Source: Caldicoprobacter algeriensis (GTDB lineage: Bacteria; Bacillota; Clostridia; Caldicoprobacterales; Caldicoprobacteraceae). From it: a DNA stretch of 64,000 bases. Position 1 is the stretch's first letter. The number at the start of each line of letters is the position of its first letter. Shown here one piece after another: positions 16,033-24,004 of this stretch. The stretch is taken from NCBI RefSeq assembly GCF_023838525.1, contig NZ_JAHUQD010000011.1, forward strand, positions 16,300 through 80,299, written 5' to 3'. The position numbers were made by a program, and so were the translations under genes. Below the pieces are notes generated by a model, which saw nothing but the letters and a program-made list of their open reading frames with translations, did not search any database and was not told the DNA's origin.

Positions 16033-17514
16033 CTACAGGAAGGGGCTGTACTCCTGGGCTTGTATGGCGGGAGCCGTGCTTTCTCCTAGATATTCGTGAA
16101 GGACTTCTCCCACTATCCTGACCCCCGTCTCTATTTTAGCCGAATGTACTGCAGCAAAGCTCATTCTGAAATGGCTTGTGTCGGCGCCTTTGCTGTAAAA
16201 CAGGGAGCCGGGTGTTATGAGCACTCCTCTTTTGAGGCACCGGGCATACAGCTCTTGGTCGCTGTACCCTGGGGGCAGTTCAAACCACATATGCAGTCCT
16301 CCGCCCGGGGCTTTGTACCTTATGCTTTTGGGGAAGCTCTTTTTTACAGCTTCTAGAAAGATTTCATATCTCTTTTTGTACTTTTCTTTCATGTAGTTTA
16401 TATGTTCAATCCATATGTTTTCTCTGAGATACAGGTCAAACGTCCGCTGTATAAGCCCAGAGGTCGAGATATCCGACGTATGCTTGGCTGCAAGAACCCT
16501 GCCGCGCAAGGATTCGGGCACAACCATGAAACCAAGCCTCAGCCCCGGCATGAATATTTTGGAGAAGCTCTTGATGTATATCACTACCTGGCACCTGTCG
16601 AGCGATTTTAAAGGTAGAGAAGGGCTACCGGTGAACGACAATTCGCTGAGGAAATCGTCCTCCACGATAAAAGCATTGTGCTCACGAGCTATCTTCAGCA
16701 TCTCCAGCTTTTTCTCGTGCGAATAAGAATACCCGGTTGGGTTCTGAAAGTTGGGCATTACATATATGAACTTGGGATTATATGTGGCTAGCCTGTGTTT
16801 CAGGGTTTCGATGTCTATGCCGTCCTCCTGCATGGGTATTTCGACTATTTTGGCTCCCCTGGATTTGAAAGCCTCCAGTGCACCCCTGTAAGTGGGGCTT
16901 TCGACGAACACGCAGTCGCCGTACTCAATCAGGGCTTTTGAAACGATGTCTATTCCCTGCTGGGCTCCCGAGATCACCTGTATATCATCCACCAGAACGT
17001 CTATGGAAAAGTTTTTTAGATAATCGCAAATTGACTGCCTCAAGGGCTGGTAGCCCTGGACCTGCTGATACCCAAAAGCCTCGCCCTTATCCCGATCCAG
17101 AACCCTGTTGATGAGAGCCTTGAAACTATCAACGGGGAACAGATCAGGAGTAGGCGTGGTACTTGCAAAGTTTATAGTATCCTCCCTGAGTTGTATTTGC
17201 CCCTTTTCCATCATCTTTAGGTGTTCGGTTTCATCCCGGAGATGTAATGGCTGCTCATGCCTGGTGGAGGATGCGACATATGTTCCGCTGCCCACTATGG
17301 AGTAGGCCAGCCCTTCGCTTTCAAGCCTTTTGTATGCATTGACCACCGTTATGGTGTTTACCCCCAGCTGCTGTGCCAGCTTTCGGATGGGGGGAAGCTT
17401 GTCGTTTGGCCGGAAAACCCCTTCTACAATCAGGTTTTTAAGCTGCAGAAAAAGCTGGATGTACAAAGGCGTATCAATGCTGTCGTCAAGGTATATAGAC
17501 AATTTCTTATCCAC
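16033..17514 (-). CDS. pdxR: MocR/GntR regulator with aminotransferase domain (PdxR-like)
   Basis: A 493-residue MocR protein. Residues 1-80 are a GntR winged helix (DTPLYIQLFLQLKNLIVEG, KLPPIRKLAQQLGVNTITV), followed by a fold-type-I aminotransferase domain with PNFQNPTGYSYS, VEDDFLSE and the PLP-binding Lys in YIKSFSKIFMPGLRLGF. PLP acts as the effector in this family. Because the gene is divergent from pdxS, it is most simply PdxR, the activator of PLP synthesis; that name rests on context. The start at 17514 gives MDKKLSIYL. The C-terminal tail after about residue 470 is poorly conserved. Confidence 0.8.
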   Translation of the reverse strand: MDKKLSIYLDDSIDTPLYIQLFLQLKNLIVEGVFRPNDKLPPIRKLAQQLGVNTITVVNAYKRLESEGLAYSIVGSGTYVASSTRHEQPLHLRDETEHLKMMEKGQIQLREDTINFASTTPTPDLFPVDSFKALINRVLDRDKGEAFGYQQVQGYQPLRQSICDYLKNFSIDVLVDDIQVISGAQQGIDIVSKALIEYGDCVFVESPTYRGALEAFKSRGAKIVEIPMQEDGIDIETLKHRLATYNPKFIYVMPNFQNPTGYSYSHEKKLEMLKIAREHNAFIVEDDFLSELSFTGSPSLPLKSLDRCQVVIYIKSFSKIFMPGLRLGFMVVPESLRGRVLAAKHTSDISTSGLIQRTFDLYLRENIWIEHINYMKEKYKKRYEIFLEAVKKSFPKSIRYKAPGGGLHMWFELPPGYSDQELYARCLKRGVLITPGSLFYSKGADTSHFRMSFAAVHSAKIETGVRIVGEVLHEYLGESTAPAIQAQEYSPFL

Positions 17515-17619
17515 AGACGGACTTCTCCTTTCGCTCTCAAAGCTTTATCATTTGTGTCTTTTTGGTGTTTGATTTTTAGCTTGGGTGGGCATCAGGCAAT
17601 TGCGTCGCCCCCTGGTTCC

Positions 17620-17731
17620 AACACCCTTAAGCAACCCGCTTGAGCCAATATACTTGAACCAATGCATTTCAACCAACCCGCTTGAACCCATACGCTCAAG
17701 TTAATACATCTCAGCCAATAGATTGGAGCCC
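17620..17731. repeat. Tandem 14-bp degenerate repeats between pdxR and pdxS
   Basis: At least seven adjacent units of 14 bp (one of 15) fill 17633-17731, for example AACCCGCTTGAGCC, AATATACTTGAACC, AATGCATTTCAACC, AACCCGCTTGAACCC, ATACGCTCAAGTTA. A weaker copy precedes them from 17620. Units differ at many positions, and the last three match less well. They lie about 210 bp upstream of the pdxS -35 and within 215 bp of the pdxR start. They may be regulator sites or old tandem duplications. The remainder of this 549-bp gap holds only the pdxS promoter. Confidence 0.6.
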
Positions 17732-17942
17732 ACAAATTTGCGTCAACAGGGCTGTCTTGTGAAATTCAATTCGTAAACCTGCATCAACGAAGCTGCAGCG
17801 AGTTCAACTCCATGAATTTAAGGAATCAATTTGGGATGATGAGCTTAAAACGTTTCAATCCTCAGCTGTTTTTGCTTTGATTTTTGTTATCAGCTTCCTT
17901 AAATAGGTTTTACAGGTGATTAAAAATTTACTCCGCTCCTTA

Positions 17943-17971
17943 TTGACAGCATAACATTTTTGTGATTTAAT
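17943..17971 (+). promoter_or_regulatory. SigA promoter of pdxS
   Basis: Consensus TTGACA (17943-17948), a 17-bp spacer and TTTAAT (17966-17971) lie about 90 bp before the pdxS start. Confidence 0.75.
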
Positions 17972-18063
17972 AACACTAACAATACAATTATACAATAAAA
18001 GCGAATGTATCGCAACAATTTATTGATTCAGCCTGTAAAAAATTGTGTGGAGGAGGATTTGTT

Positions 18064-18942
18064 ATGGAGCAGGTCTTTGAGAAGAACAGGGAGCTAAACG
18101 AGAGGCTAAAGGGCGGGGTCATAATGGATGTGGTGACGCCCGAGCAGGCTGTCATTGCAGAAAAGGCCGGGGCGGTTGCCGTGATGGCTCTGGAGAGGGT
18201 GCCGGCCGATATAAGACGGCATGGTGGTGTAGCCCGTATGTCTGATCCCAAGCTGATTAAGGAGATAAAGGCGGCGGTGTCCATACCTGTGATGGCCAAG
18301 GTAAGGATAGGCCATTTTGTGGAAGCACAGATACTAGAGGCAATAGGTATCGACTATATCGATGAGAGCGAGGTTTTGACGCCGGCCGATGACCGGTACC
18401 ATATCGATAAAAAGCCATTCAAGGTGCCCTTTGTATGCGGAGCACGCAATCTGGGCGAGGCTTTGAGGAGGATAGGCGAAGGGGCGTCCATGATAAGAAC
18501 TAAGGGTGAGGCCGGTACTGGTAATGTGGTTGAAGCGGTGCGCCACGTGAGGACTATGATGGCCGAGATAAGGAGCCTGCAGGGCATGTCCAGGGAGGAG
18601 CTGATAATAGCAGCGAAGGAGATGGGAGCCCCCTACCACCTGGTGGAGTATGTGGCCCAGCACGGGAGACTTCCGGTTCTCAACTTCGCTGCTGGCGGAA
18701 TAGCCACCCCTGCCGATGCGGCGCTCATGATGCAGCTTGGATGCGATGGAGTGTTTGTCGGGTCGGGTATATTCAAATCCTCCAACCCTGAGAAGATGGC
18801 CAGAGCGATAGTCGAGGCAGTCAAGCACTATAACGATCCCAAGGTGCTGGCAGAGGTGTCAGAGGACCTGGGCGAGCCCATGTATGGTTTGGAGATCGAT
18901 AAATTGGATGAAAAGGACAGGTATGCGGATAGAGGCTGGTAA
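18064..18942 (+). CDS. pdxS: Pyridoxal 5'-phosphate synthase, lyase subunit PdxS
   Basis: The synthase subunit of the DXP-independent vitamin B6 pathway; it joins ribose-5-phosphate, glyceraldehyde-3-phosphate and ammonia into PLP. It has 292 residues (normal) with [38 protein letters not shown] (Schiff-base Lys about 80), [25 protein letters not shown] and [22 protein letters not shown] 18064 follows GGAGGAGG with an 8-nt spacer. The glutaminase partner pdxT, normally immediately downstream, is not in this window; the next gene is bpsA. A terminator overlaps the end of the gene. Confidence 0.96.
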   Translation: MEQVFEKNRELNERLKGGVIMDVVTPEQAVIAEKAGAVAVMALERVPADIRRHGGVARMSDPKLIKEIKAAVSIPVMAKVRIGHFVEAQILEAIGIDYIDESEVLTPADDRYHIDKKPFKVPFVCGARNLGEALRRIGEGASMIRTKGEAGTGNVVEAVRHVRTMMAEIRSLQGMSREELIIAAKEMGAPYHLVEYVAQHGRLPVLNFAAGGIATPADAALMMQLGCDGVFVGSGIFKSSNPEKMARAIVEAVKHYNDPKVLAEVSEDLGEPMYGLEIDKLDEKDRYADRGW

Positions 18943-18970
18943 AAGGTATTTCACTATTTCACCAGCCTCT
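18931..18970 (+). terminator. Hairpin at the end of pdxS
   Basis: AGAGGCTGGT (18931-18940) pairs perfectly with ACCAGCCTCT (18961-18970). The stem includes the stop region of pdxS; the tail CTTGACTTATT is only moderately T-rich and doubles as the next -35. Confidence 0.55.
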
Positions 18971-18971
18971 C

Positions 18972-19000
18972 TTGACTTATTAAGGGGAAATTTGTATAAT
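18972..19000 (+). promoter_or_regulatory. SigA promoter of bpsA
   Basis: TTGACT (18972-18977), a 17-bp spacer and TATAAT (18995-19000), immediately after the pdxS terminator hairpin. Confidence 0.8.
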
Positions 19001-19095
19001 GATTAGCGTTGTGACATGGAGCCTTGTTTGATGTGATGTTTTGTGGGCCTTGTGTTAAGCAGGGTCCTTTTTTAAATCTCAAAGGAGGTGATTGC

Positions 19096-20169
19096 GTGGA
19101 CGTTCAACAAATAGCGAAGCAGGTTCATCAAAAGACGAAGGTTGAAACCACTGTGCGGGATGTTGAAAAGGTAATGTCGGGACTGGCTAGAACTTCTCAC
19201 TTCTGGGAGATCGTTTGTACGTCACAGAAGCCCTTTAACGTGGTTGCAGAGATAGTAGAGGTTATGAGAAGCCGGGGTTTGGTAAACATCGATGAACAGG
19301 GAGATATAATTTTAACGCCCGAGGGTAAAAAGTTTTTGAGCGATAATAAAATATTTGCCCAAAAGGACTATATGTGTCCCACCTGTGAGGGGCGAGGATT
19401 TTGGAGAGAGGCTTTGAGTGAACTGGCCAAAAAATTCGATGAAGTGACTGTTGACAGGCCTAAAGCCATCCTGGACTATGACCAGGGGTATGTGACCACA
19501 CAGACGGTTGTGAGCAGGATAGCCCTGATTGCCGAGAGGGGAGACCTGGAGGGGAAAAAGCTGCTGGTTCTGGGAGATGACGACCTGCTCAGCATTGCCG
19601 CAGGGTTGTCGGGATTGCCGGAAGAAGTAGTGGTCCTGGAGATTGACGACAGGTTGGTTGAGTACATCAACAAAAAGGCCGGCCAATTGGGTCTGCCTGT
19701 GAAGGCTGAAAAGTACGATTTCAGAGATAAGCTTCCCGAACAGTATGTGGGGCGTTTCGATACATTTAACACCGATCCGCCGGAGACGCTGGAGGCGCTG
19801 GATGTATGTATGACCAGAGGGCTTATCGGGCTCCGCGGTGAGGGTTGTGCAGGATACTTTGGATTGACCCGTACTGAATCTTCTCTGAAGAAGTGGAACC
19901 TTTTCCAGCAAATGCTGGTTAATAAGTTTAACGTAGCCATTACCGACATAATTCACGAGTTCAACCACTATGTTAACTGGGATTACCTGCTGGGGAGCAT
20001 AAGGGATGACTATGCATTTGTGCAGGTAAAACCCCGGCTGAACTGGTACAGGTCTTCGATGTACAGGATAGAGGTGTTGAGCGGGTCTGAAAAGCTGGAG
20101 AACAAGCCCATGCACTGCGAGTTGTACATCGATGAGGAAGCGTTGATTTACAAGCCGGAAAACAAATAA
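19096..20169 (+). CDS. bpsA: N4-bis(aminopropyl)spermidine synthase (branched polyamine)
   Basis: A 357-residue aminopropyltransferase of the BpsA (former DUF43) family. It adds two aminopropyl groups from decarboxylated SAM to spermidine, giving a quaternary branched polyamine, and releases methylthioadenosine. The N-terminal 100 residues form a winged-helix-like domain, then a Cys motif YMCPTCEGRGF, then the Rossmann catalytic part with VLGDDDLLSIA, VLEIDDRLVEYI and FNTDPPET. This family is known from thermophilic archaea and bacteria, where the product stabilises nucleic acids. GTG 19096 has AAAGGAGGTG with a good spacer. A SigA promoter precedes it and a terminator follows, so it is monocistronic. 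Confidence 0.88.
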   Translation: MDVQQIAKQVHQKTKVETTVRDVEKVMSGLARTSHFWEIVCTSQKPFNVVAEIVEVMRSRGLVNIDEQGDIILTPEGKKFLSDNKIFAQKDYMCPTCEGRGFWREALSELAKKFDEVTVDRPKAILDYDQGYVTTQTVVSRIALIAERGDLEGKKLLVLGDDDLLSIAAGLSGLPEEVVVLEIDDRLVEYINKKAGQLGLPVKAEKYDFRDKLPEQYVGRFDTFNTDPPETLEALDVCMTRGLIGLRGEGCAGYFGLTRTESSLKKWNLFQQMLVNKFNVAITDIIHEFNHYVNWDYLLGSIRDDYAFVQVKPRLNWYRSSMYRIEVLSGSEKLENKPMHCELYIDEEALIYKPENK

Positions 20170-20181
20170 GCCGAAAATAAT

Positions 20182-20216
20182 ACCCCCCTGTTTTTGAAGG
20201 GGGGTTTTGTTTTTGT
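20182..20216 (+). terminator. Terminator after bpsA
   Basis: ACCCCCCT (20182-20189) pairs with AGGGGGGT (20198-20205), followed by TTTGTTTTTG. Confidence 0.85.
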
Positions 20217-20277
20217 TGAAATGAAACCGAAAAAGTGGTAGAGTCTAAATAGATAATGAAGTGTGAGGTGTGCTAAA

Positions 20278-20685
20278 ATGGGTAACCTGTTTGAGTACTC
20301 CATCTCGACCAGCAAAGCCGAAGAGTTTATCGATATAACCCATCTGGTGGGGCGGGCCATAAGGGACAGCGGCGTTCAAAACGGCATAGCGGTGGTGTTC
20401 TGTCCCCATACCACTGCAGGGATAACCATCAACGAAAACGCCGACCCCGATGTGGTGCATGATATCATAAAGGCGCTGGATAGGGCTTTTCCGGTGCACG
20501 GGGATTACAGGCACGTTGAGGGAAACTCCCATGCCCACATTAAAGCCTCCTGCATGGGTTCAAGCTGCCATATCATCATCTCAAACGGTAGGCCTGTGCT
20601 GGGAACATGGCAGGGCGTGTATTTCTGCGAATTCGATGGCCCCAGGCGCAGGAGGGTGTACATAAGCTGCATGGAGGCAAAGTAA
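20278..20685 (+). CDS. yjbQ: YjbQ/UPF0047 family protein
   Basis: A 135-residue member of the conserved UPF0047 family, described as having a secondary thiamine-phosphate synthase activity. Conserved elements are VVFCPHTTAGITINENAD (about 38-55) with metal-binding His and Glu, HVEGNSHAHIKAS and LGTWQGVYFCEFDGPR, close to the full family length. ATG 20278 has GAGGTG 7 nt upstream. It stands alone after the bpsA terminator; a 388-bp gap with no identifiable gene follows. Confidence 0.88.
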   Translation: MGNLFEYSISTSKAEEFIDITHLVGRAIRDSGVQNGIAVVFCPHTTAGITINENADPDVVHDIIKALDRAFPVHGDYRHVEGNSHAHIKASCMGSSCHIIISNGRPVLGTWQGVYFCEFDGPRRRRVYISCMEAK

Positions 20686-21073
20686 TTGGCTGCATAGAGG
20701 TGCTGTATAGAGGTGGAATAACTGGAGTAATATGTCAAGTTAACAATGGCTATAGCCAAGCATCTGTAAACTGTATGGAAGCTGGATAATTTTATCAAGC
20801 TGCGTTTAAACAAATTAAGTTTGCAGCAAAATCAGCTGTAGCCAGGGAGAATAAACATTTTTAAGCTGTTTGAAGTGAGACAACATAAGTGAAGCTGATT
20901 GTAAATGTGGTTATAATAGAGGTAGGGGTGATATACGGTCTTAACGGATATCATTATATGGCGGTTGCAAAGAGATTATAGCTGAGCTGGACCGGTTTGA
21001 AGAAAGTTCATCAAATACCATTATCCACCATTGGCAGTGAACAATTGTAAATTAAAACAGGGATTGGGTGAAA
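20686..21073. other. Gap without recognisable gene
   Basis: About 390 bp with stop codons in all frames and mixed composition. A TATAAT at 20912-20917 has no acceptable -35. I see no conserved RNA element or terminator here. Confidence 0.5.
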
Positions 21074-21817
21074 ATGCAGTTTAATAGCGATGTAGATGTA
21101 AAGGTTTTATATGAGGACAACCATCTTTTAGTGGTGGAAAAGCCGGTGAACATGCTAACACAGGGGGATGCGACCGGCGATGCTGACCTTCTGTCGGTAT
21201 TGAAGCAGTATATAAAGGAGAAGTATAACAAGCCGGGCAACGTCTATCTGGGCCTGGTTCACCGCCTGGATCGCCCTGTGGGGGGCGTGATGGTGTTTGC
21301 CAGGACCTCCAAGGCTGCATCCAGGCTATCCGACCAGGTGCGCAGGGGAAGCTTTGGGAAGGTCTATCTTGCGGTGGTCCGGGGAAGACCGCCAGAAAGC
21401 GGAAGGCTTCAACATTATCTTTACAAGGACAGTGCCACCAATACGGTGCGCTGCTTTGAAGGGCCTAGAGAAGGTGCAAAAGAGGCCATACTGGAGTATG
21501 AGGTGCTGGAGAGCCTGGATACCCCTGAAAACGCCGGGGTTTTAAGCCTGGTCAAGATAAATCTGATCACCGGCCGGCCACATCAGATAAGGGCCCAGTT
21601 TTCCTTTGAGGGTTTTCCGCTTTATGGGGACCAAAAGTATGGCCAGGAAGTAAACAGGCCGGGGCAGCAGCTTGCTCTGTGGTCTGCGGTAATTAAGCTG
21701 GTTCACCCCACTTTAAAGAAAGACATGGTGTTCAAGAGCTTTCCACCCGATTGTTATCCCTGGAATCAGTTCAAAATTCTGGAGAGCTTGAAAAATGGCA
21801 GGGATGGTTTGTTTTAG
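21074..21817 (+). CDS. RluA-family RNA pseudouridine synthase
   Basis: Isomerises uridine to pseudouridine in rRNA or tRNA. The catalytic Asp is in VHRLDRPVGGVMVFA (about 61-75), and the family C-terminal motif is LITGRPHQIRAQ, followed by PLYGDQKYG. The N-terminus DVKVLYEDNHLLVVEKP is typical; no S4 domain is present, as in the shorter RluA/YqcB-type members (247 residues). ATG 21074 is taken as the start, with GTG 21068 as an alternative. RNA target unknown. It stands between two gaps and is probably transcribed alone. Confidence 0.87.
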   Translation: MQFNSDVDVKVLYEDNHLLVVEKPVNMLTQGDATGDADLLSVLKQYIKEKYNKPGNVYLGLVHRLDRPVGGVMVFARTSKAASRLSDQVRRGSFGKVYLAVVRGRPPESGRLQHYLYKDSATNTVRCFEGPREGAKEAILEYEVLESLDTPENAGVLSLVKINLITGRPHQIRAQFSFEGFPLYGDQKYGQEVNRPGQQLALWSAVIKLVHPTLKKDMVFKSFPPDCYPWNQFKILESLKNGRDGLF

Positions 21818-21988
21818 TTTTATGGATAGTGTGAACAGAGGGGGAGTAGACAGCAGTTAAGTAAAAAGCGCAAATTGCATGATGTTTCGCGTTATAGGTA
21901 TCGCTACCCTATGGGGGAATGGTTTGTTTCCATCATACATTAATGGAATATAAACAACATGGAATACAAGCAAGGAGGGGGATGCAAA

Positions 21989-22531
21989 GTGTATTTTAAA
22001 GCTGAGGGCAAGCACAACACCGAAAAGACGGTGGAGCTAGCCTTAAAAACCGCCAGGGAGAGGGGAATACGCCATATAGTCGTAGCATCATGTTCAGGCT
22101 ACACCGCCAGCTTTTTTAAGGATGCAAAGGATTTAGAAGTGGTGTGCGTGACGCACGTAAACGGCTTTAGCGAAAAGGGCAAAAACGAGATGCCCGACGA
22201 AGTGCGCCAGCAACTCATAGCATCCGGGCTTAAGGTCCTCACCACCACTCATGTGCTCAGCGGGGCAGAAAGGGGATTGAGCAGGAAGTTCGGCGGTACA
22301 TATCCGGTAGAGATAATGGCCCACACCCTCAGGATGTTTGGTCAGGGTGTGAAGGTGTGCGTGGAGATTTCTGTTATGGCCCTGGATGCAGGCTTGATAC
22401 CGTACAGCCAGCCTATAATCGCGGTTGGTGGTACCAGCGAGGGTGCTGATACCGCCGTGATACTCACGCCATCCCATGCCAGCAGCATTCTTGAGACCAG
22501 GATACACGAGATTATATGCAAGCCTTATTGA
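21989..22531 (+). CDS. Stand-alone pyruvate kinase C-terminal-domain protein
   Basis: A 180-residue protein resembling only the C-terminal alpha/beta domain of pyruvate kinase, which binds effectors and forms the tetramer interface. Segments such as NTEKTVELALKTARERGIRH, VVASCSGYTASFF, IIAVGGTSEGADTAVIL fit this domain; no catalytic TIM barrel is present. Free-standing copies occur in many Firmicutes and archaea, with no established function. GTG 21989 is preferred because AAGGAGG ends about 10 nt before it. Just upstream a 16-bp sequence is tandemly duplicated (ATGGAATATAAACAAC, then ATGGAATACAAGCAAG), which creates a spurious upstream start at 21959. Confidence 0.8.
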   Translation: MYFKAEGKHNTEKTVELALKTARERGIRHIVVASCSGYTASFFKDAKDLEVVCVTHVNGFSEKGKNEMPDEVRQQLIASGLKVLTTTHVLSGAERGLSRKFGGTYPVEIMAHTLRMFGQGVKVCVEISVMALDAGLIPYSQPIIAVGGTSEGADTAVILTPSHASSILETRIHEIICKPY

Positions 22532-22568
22532 TGCCGCATTTGTATTTGTGCAGGGGTTTATTGTTATG

Positions 22569-22597
22569 TTGATTTTTGTGTGCTATATTATTATAAT
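22569..22597 (+). promoter_or_regulatory. SigA promoter of the fluoride operon
   Basis: TTGATT (22569-22574), a 17-bp spacer and TATAAT (22592-22597). Transcription would begin at about 22604, at the first base of the riboswitch. Confidence 0.8.
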
Positions 22598-22603
22598 AAA
22601 TAC

Positions 22604-22686
22604 TGGGCGATGGAGTCCGCCATAAACGCGTAAAGAACGCTGATGACTCCTACAAATAACTTTCATGTTATTTGTAGGAGTTTTTT
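22604..22686 (+). promoter_or_regulatory. Fluoride riboswitch (crcB motif) with terminator platform
   Basis: The aptamer consensus is clear: GGGCGATGGAGTCCGCC, ATAAACGC and GCTGATGACTCCTAC (22605-22653). Its 3' end overlaps a perfect 14-bp terminator stem (22647-22660 with 22667-22680) followed by six T (22681-22686). Without fluoride the terminator forms; fluoride binding holds the CTCCTAC strand in the aptamer and lets transcription proceed into the three genes downstream, including two fluoride channels. Confidence 0.93.
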
Positions 22687-22709
22687 GTTTTGGGTTGGAG
22701 GGGAGCTTT

Positions 22710-23027
22710 ATGGATATGGTCTATTATGAATTAAAGGATAGCTTAAAAGATGATGCATGCCCTATATGTGTTCTCATCAATAAAAACGTTGATAATTTCA
22801 TAGATGTTCTGCTGTTTAAGCTTTTAGATTATTGTGGGGATACAAGTATTGTGAGGGAAATTATGTCTGTTCAGCTTGATAAATTTAAGATGCTTTTGAA
22901 TCTTTTAAACGAGATTAAAAGGAGATCCGATTACAGGTTTGTCGATGAACCCAAAAGCAATGAGGAAAGGATAGCATGGATAAAAGCTGTAGAGAAGTGT
23001 GTTGGTGAACCGGGAATAAAAAAATGA
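22710..23027 (+). CDS. Shortened DUF6062-like protein under fluoride control
   Basis: A 105-residue product. Its N-terminus (ELKDSLKDDACPICVLINKN, then VREIMS) and its C-terminus (RRSDYRFVDEPKSNEERIAW, IKAVEKCVGEPG) look like the two ends of DUF6062 proteins, which as I recall are about twice as long with more CxxC-type pairs in the middle. The middle seems to be missing in frame, leaving one C-P-I-C pair. ATG 22710 follows GGAGGGGAG at a 4-nt spacing; an earlier ATG at 22665 lies inside the terminator. Its place directly behind the riboswitch suggests a role in the fluoride response or a degenerate passenger. Low G+C like crcB. Confidence 0.55.
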   Translation: MDMVYYELKDSLKDDACPICVLINKNVDNFIDVLLFKLLDYCGDTSIVREIMSVQLDKFKMLLNLLNEIKRRSDYRFVDEPKSNEERIAWIKAVEKCVGEPGIKK

Positions 23028-23071
23028 AACAAATTTTGTACTGAAAATATATGATAATGGAGGTAGATAAG

Positions 23072-23500
23072 ATGAAAAAATATATATTCATCGGTGTTGG
23101 AGGAAGCTTAGGAGCTGTTTTAAGATTTATTATAAAGGCAATACAAATAAATGGTTACAAAAATATGCCTATAAATACGCTGGTAATTAATGCTATGGGC
23201 AGTTTTATGCTGGCTTTAATTTTGACTGTCGCTTTTGAAATGTGTAAATTTGATACGCATATCCATTTGGGAATTACGACGGGATTATTAGGAGCTTTTA
23301 CAACCTTTTCAACGTTGTGTAAGGAGACAGTGGAGCTTATGCGTCAAGGATTTTATATCCTGGCCGTAACTTATATGGCTATTTCGGCAGTATTGGGATT
23401 TGCTGCGGTGTACTCTGGCGTTTATTTGGTGCGGAAGGTTGCACCTGTAATACTAAAAAATCGCAGTAATAGCACTTTAAAACAAGGCGAAATAAATTGA
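23072..23500 (+). CDS. crcB: Fluoride channel protein CrcB (Fluc), first copy
   Basis: A 142-residue, four-helix membrane protein that lets fluoride leave the cell. The Fluc signatures are GGSLGAVLRFII (about 9-20), NTLVINAMGSFMLALIL (about 36-52) with the conserved Asn, and GLLGAFTTFSTLCKE (about 74-88) with the Phe box and TM3-break Na site. It has a long basic tail after residue 125. ATG 23072 is chosen because GGAGGT lies 7 nt upstream. With the second copy it should form the dual-topology heterodimer known for paired Fluc genes. Confidence 0.93.
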   Translation: MKKYIFIGVGGSLGAVLRFIIKAIQINGYKNMPINTLVINAMGSFMLALILTVAFEMCKFDTHIHLGITTGLLGAFTTFSTLCKETVELMRQGFYILAVTYMAISAVLGFAAVYSGVYLVRKVAPVILKNRSNSTLKQGEIN

Positions 23501-23516
23501 AGAAAGGATGAAATAA

Positions 23517-23882
23517 ATGGCCTGGGTTTTGGTTTGTATAGGCGGTGCTTTGGGCAGTATAACAAGATTTATATTGGGCAAGCTTATATCAAAAAGATTG
23601 GACACAGCTTTCCCAATAGGAACTTTTATAATAAACATTACTGGGGCATTTTTATTGGGAGTTGTGAGCAGCCTGGATATAACCCGAAGTGCATACCTGT
23701 TTTTTGCTGACGGTTTTTTGGGCGCTTATACTACTTTTTCAACATTCATGTATGAGGGATTCAATTTCTTTGAGAAAAATAAAAAAATAAATGCATTTGT
23801 TTATATCTTATGCTCACTGTTTTTGGGAATTATATGCTATATATTAGGATTTGACCTGGGCAAGTTCAGCATGAAATATTAA
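23517..23882 (+). CDS. crcB: Fluoride channel protein CrcB (Fluc), second copy
   Basis: A 121-residue Fluc protein with GGALGSITRFILGK (about 9-22), GTFIINITGAFLLGV (about 35-49) and GFLGAYTTFSTFMYE (about 70-84). It starts 16 bp after the first copy behind AAAGGATG. The two copies are diverged, which fits obligate heterodimers with opposite membrane orientation. Both are under the fluoride riboswitch. This stretch is visibly richer in A+T than the genes on either side, suggesting the cassette was acquired. Confidence 0.93.
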   Translation: MAWVLVCIGGALGSITRFILGKLISKRLDTAFPIGTFIINITGAFLLGVVSSLDITRSAYLFFADGFLGAYTTFSTFMYEGFNFFEKNKKINAFVYILCSLFLGIICYILGFDLGKFSMKY

Positions 23883-24004
23883 AGTCTGTGTTGTGGTTTT
23901 TGGATATTACAGTTCCTGTGTGTTATGACTCCTTGAAGAATATAATGCTTGTACCTAGGGAAACATAAGATGGAAGCCAAATATTAAGCGAAAGGTGTGG
24001 TACA

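Noticed and set aside
17620..17731. CRISPR array
   Set aside because: Units are 14 bp, degenerate and contiguous without spacers; no cas genes are present.
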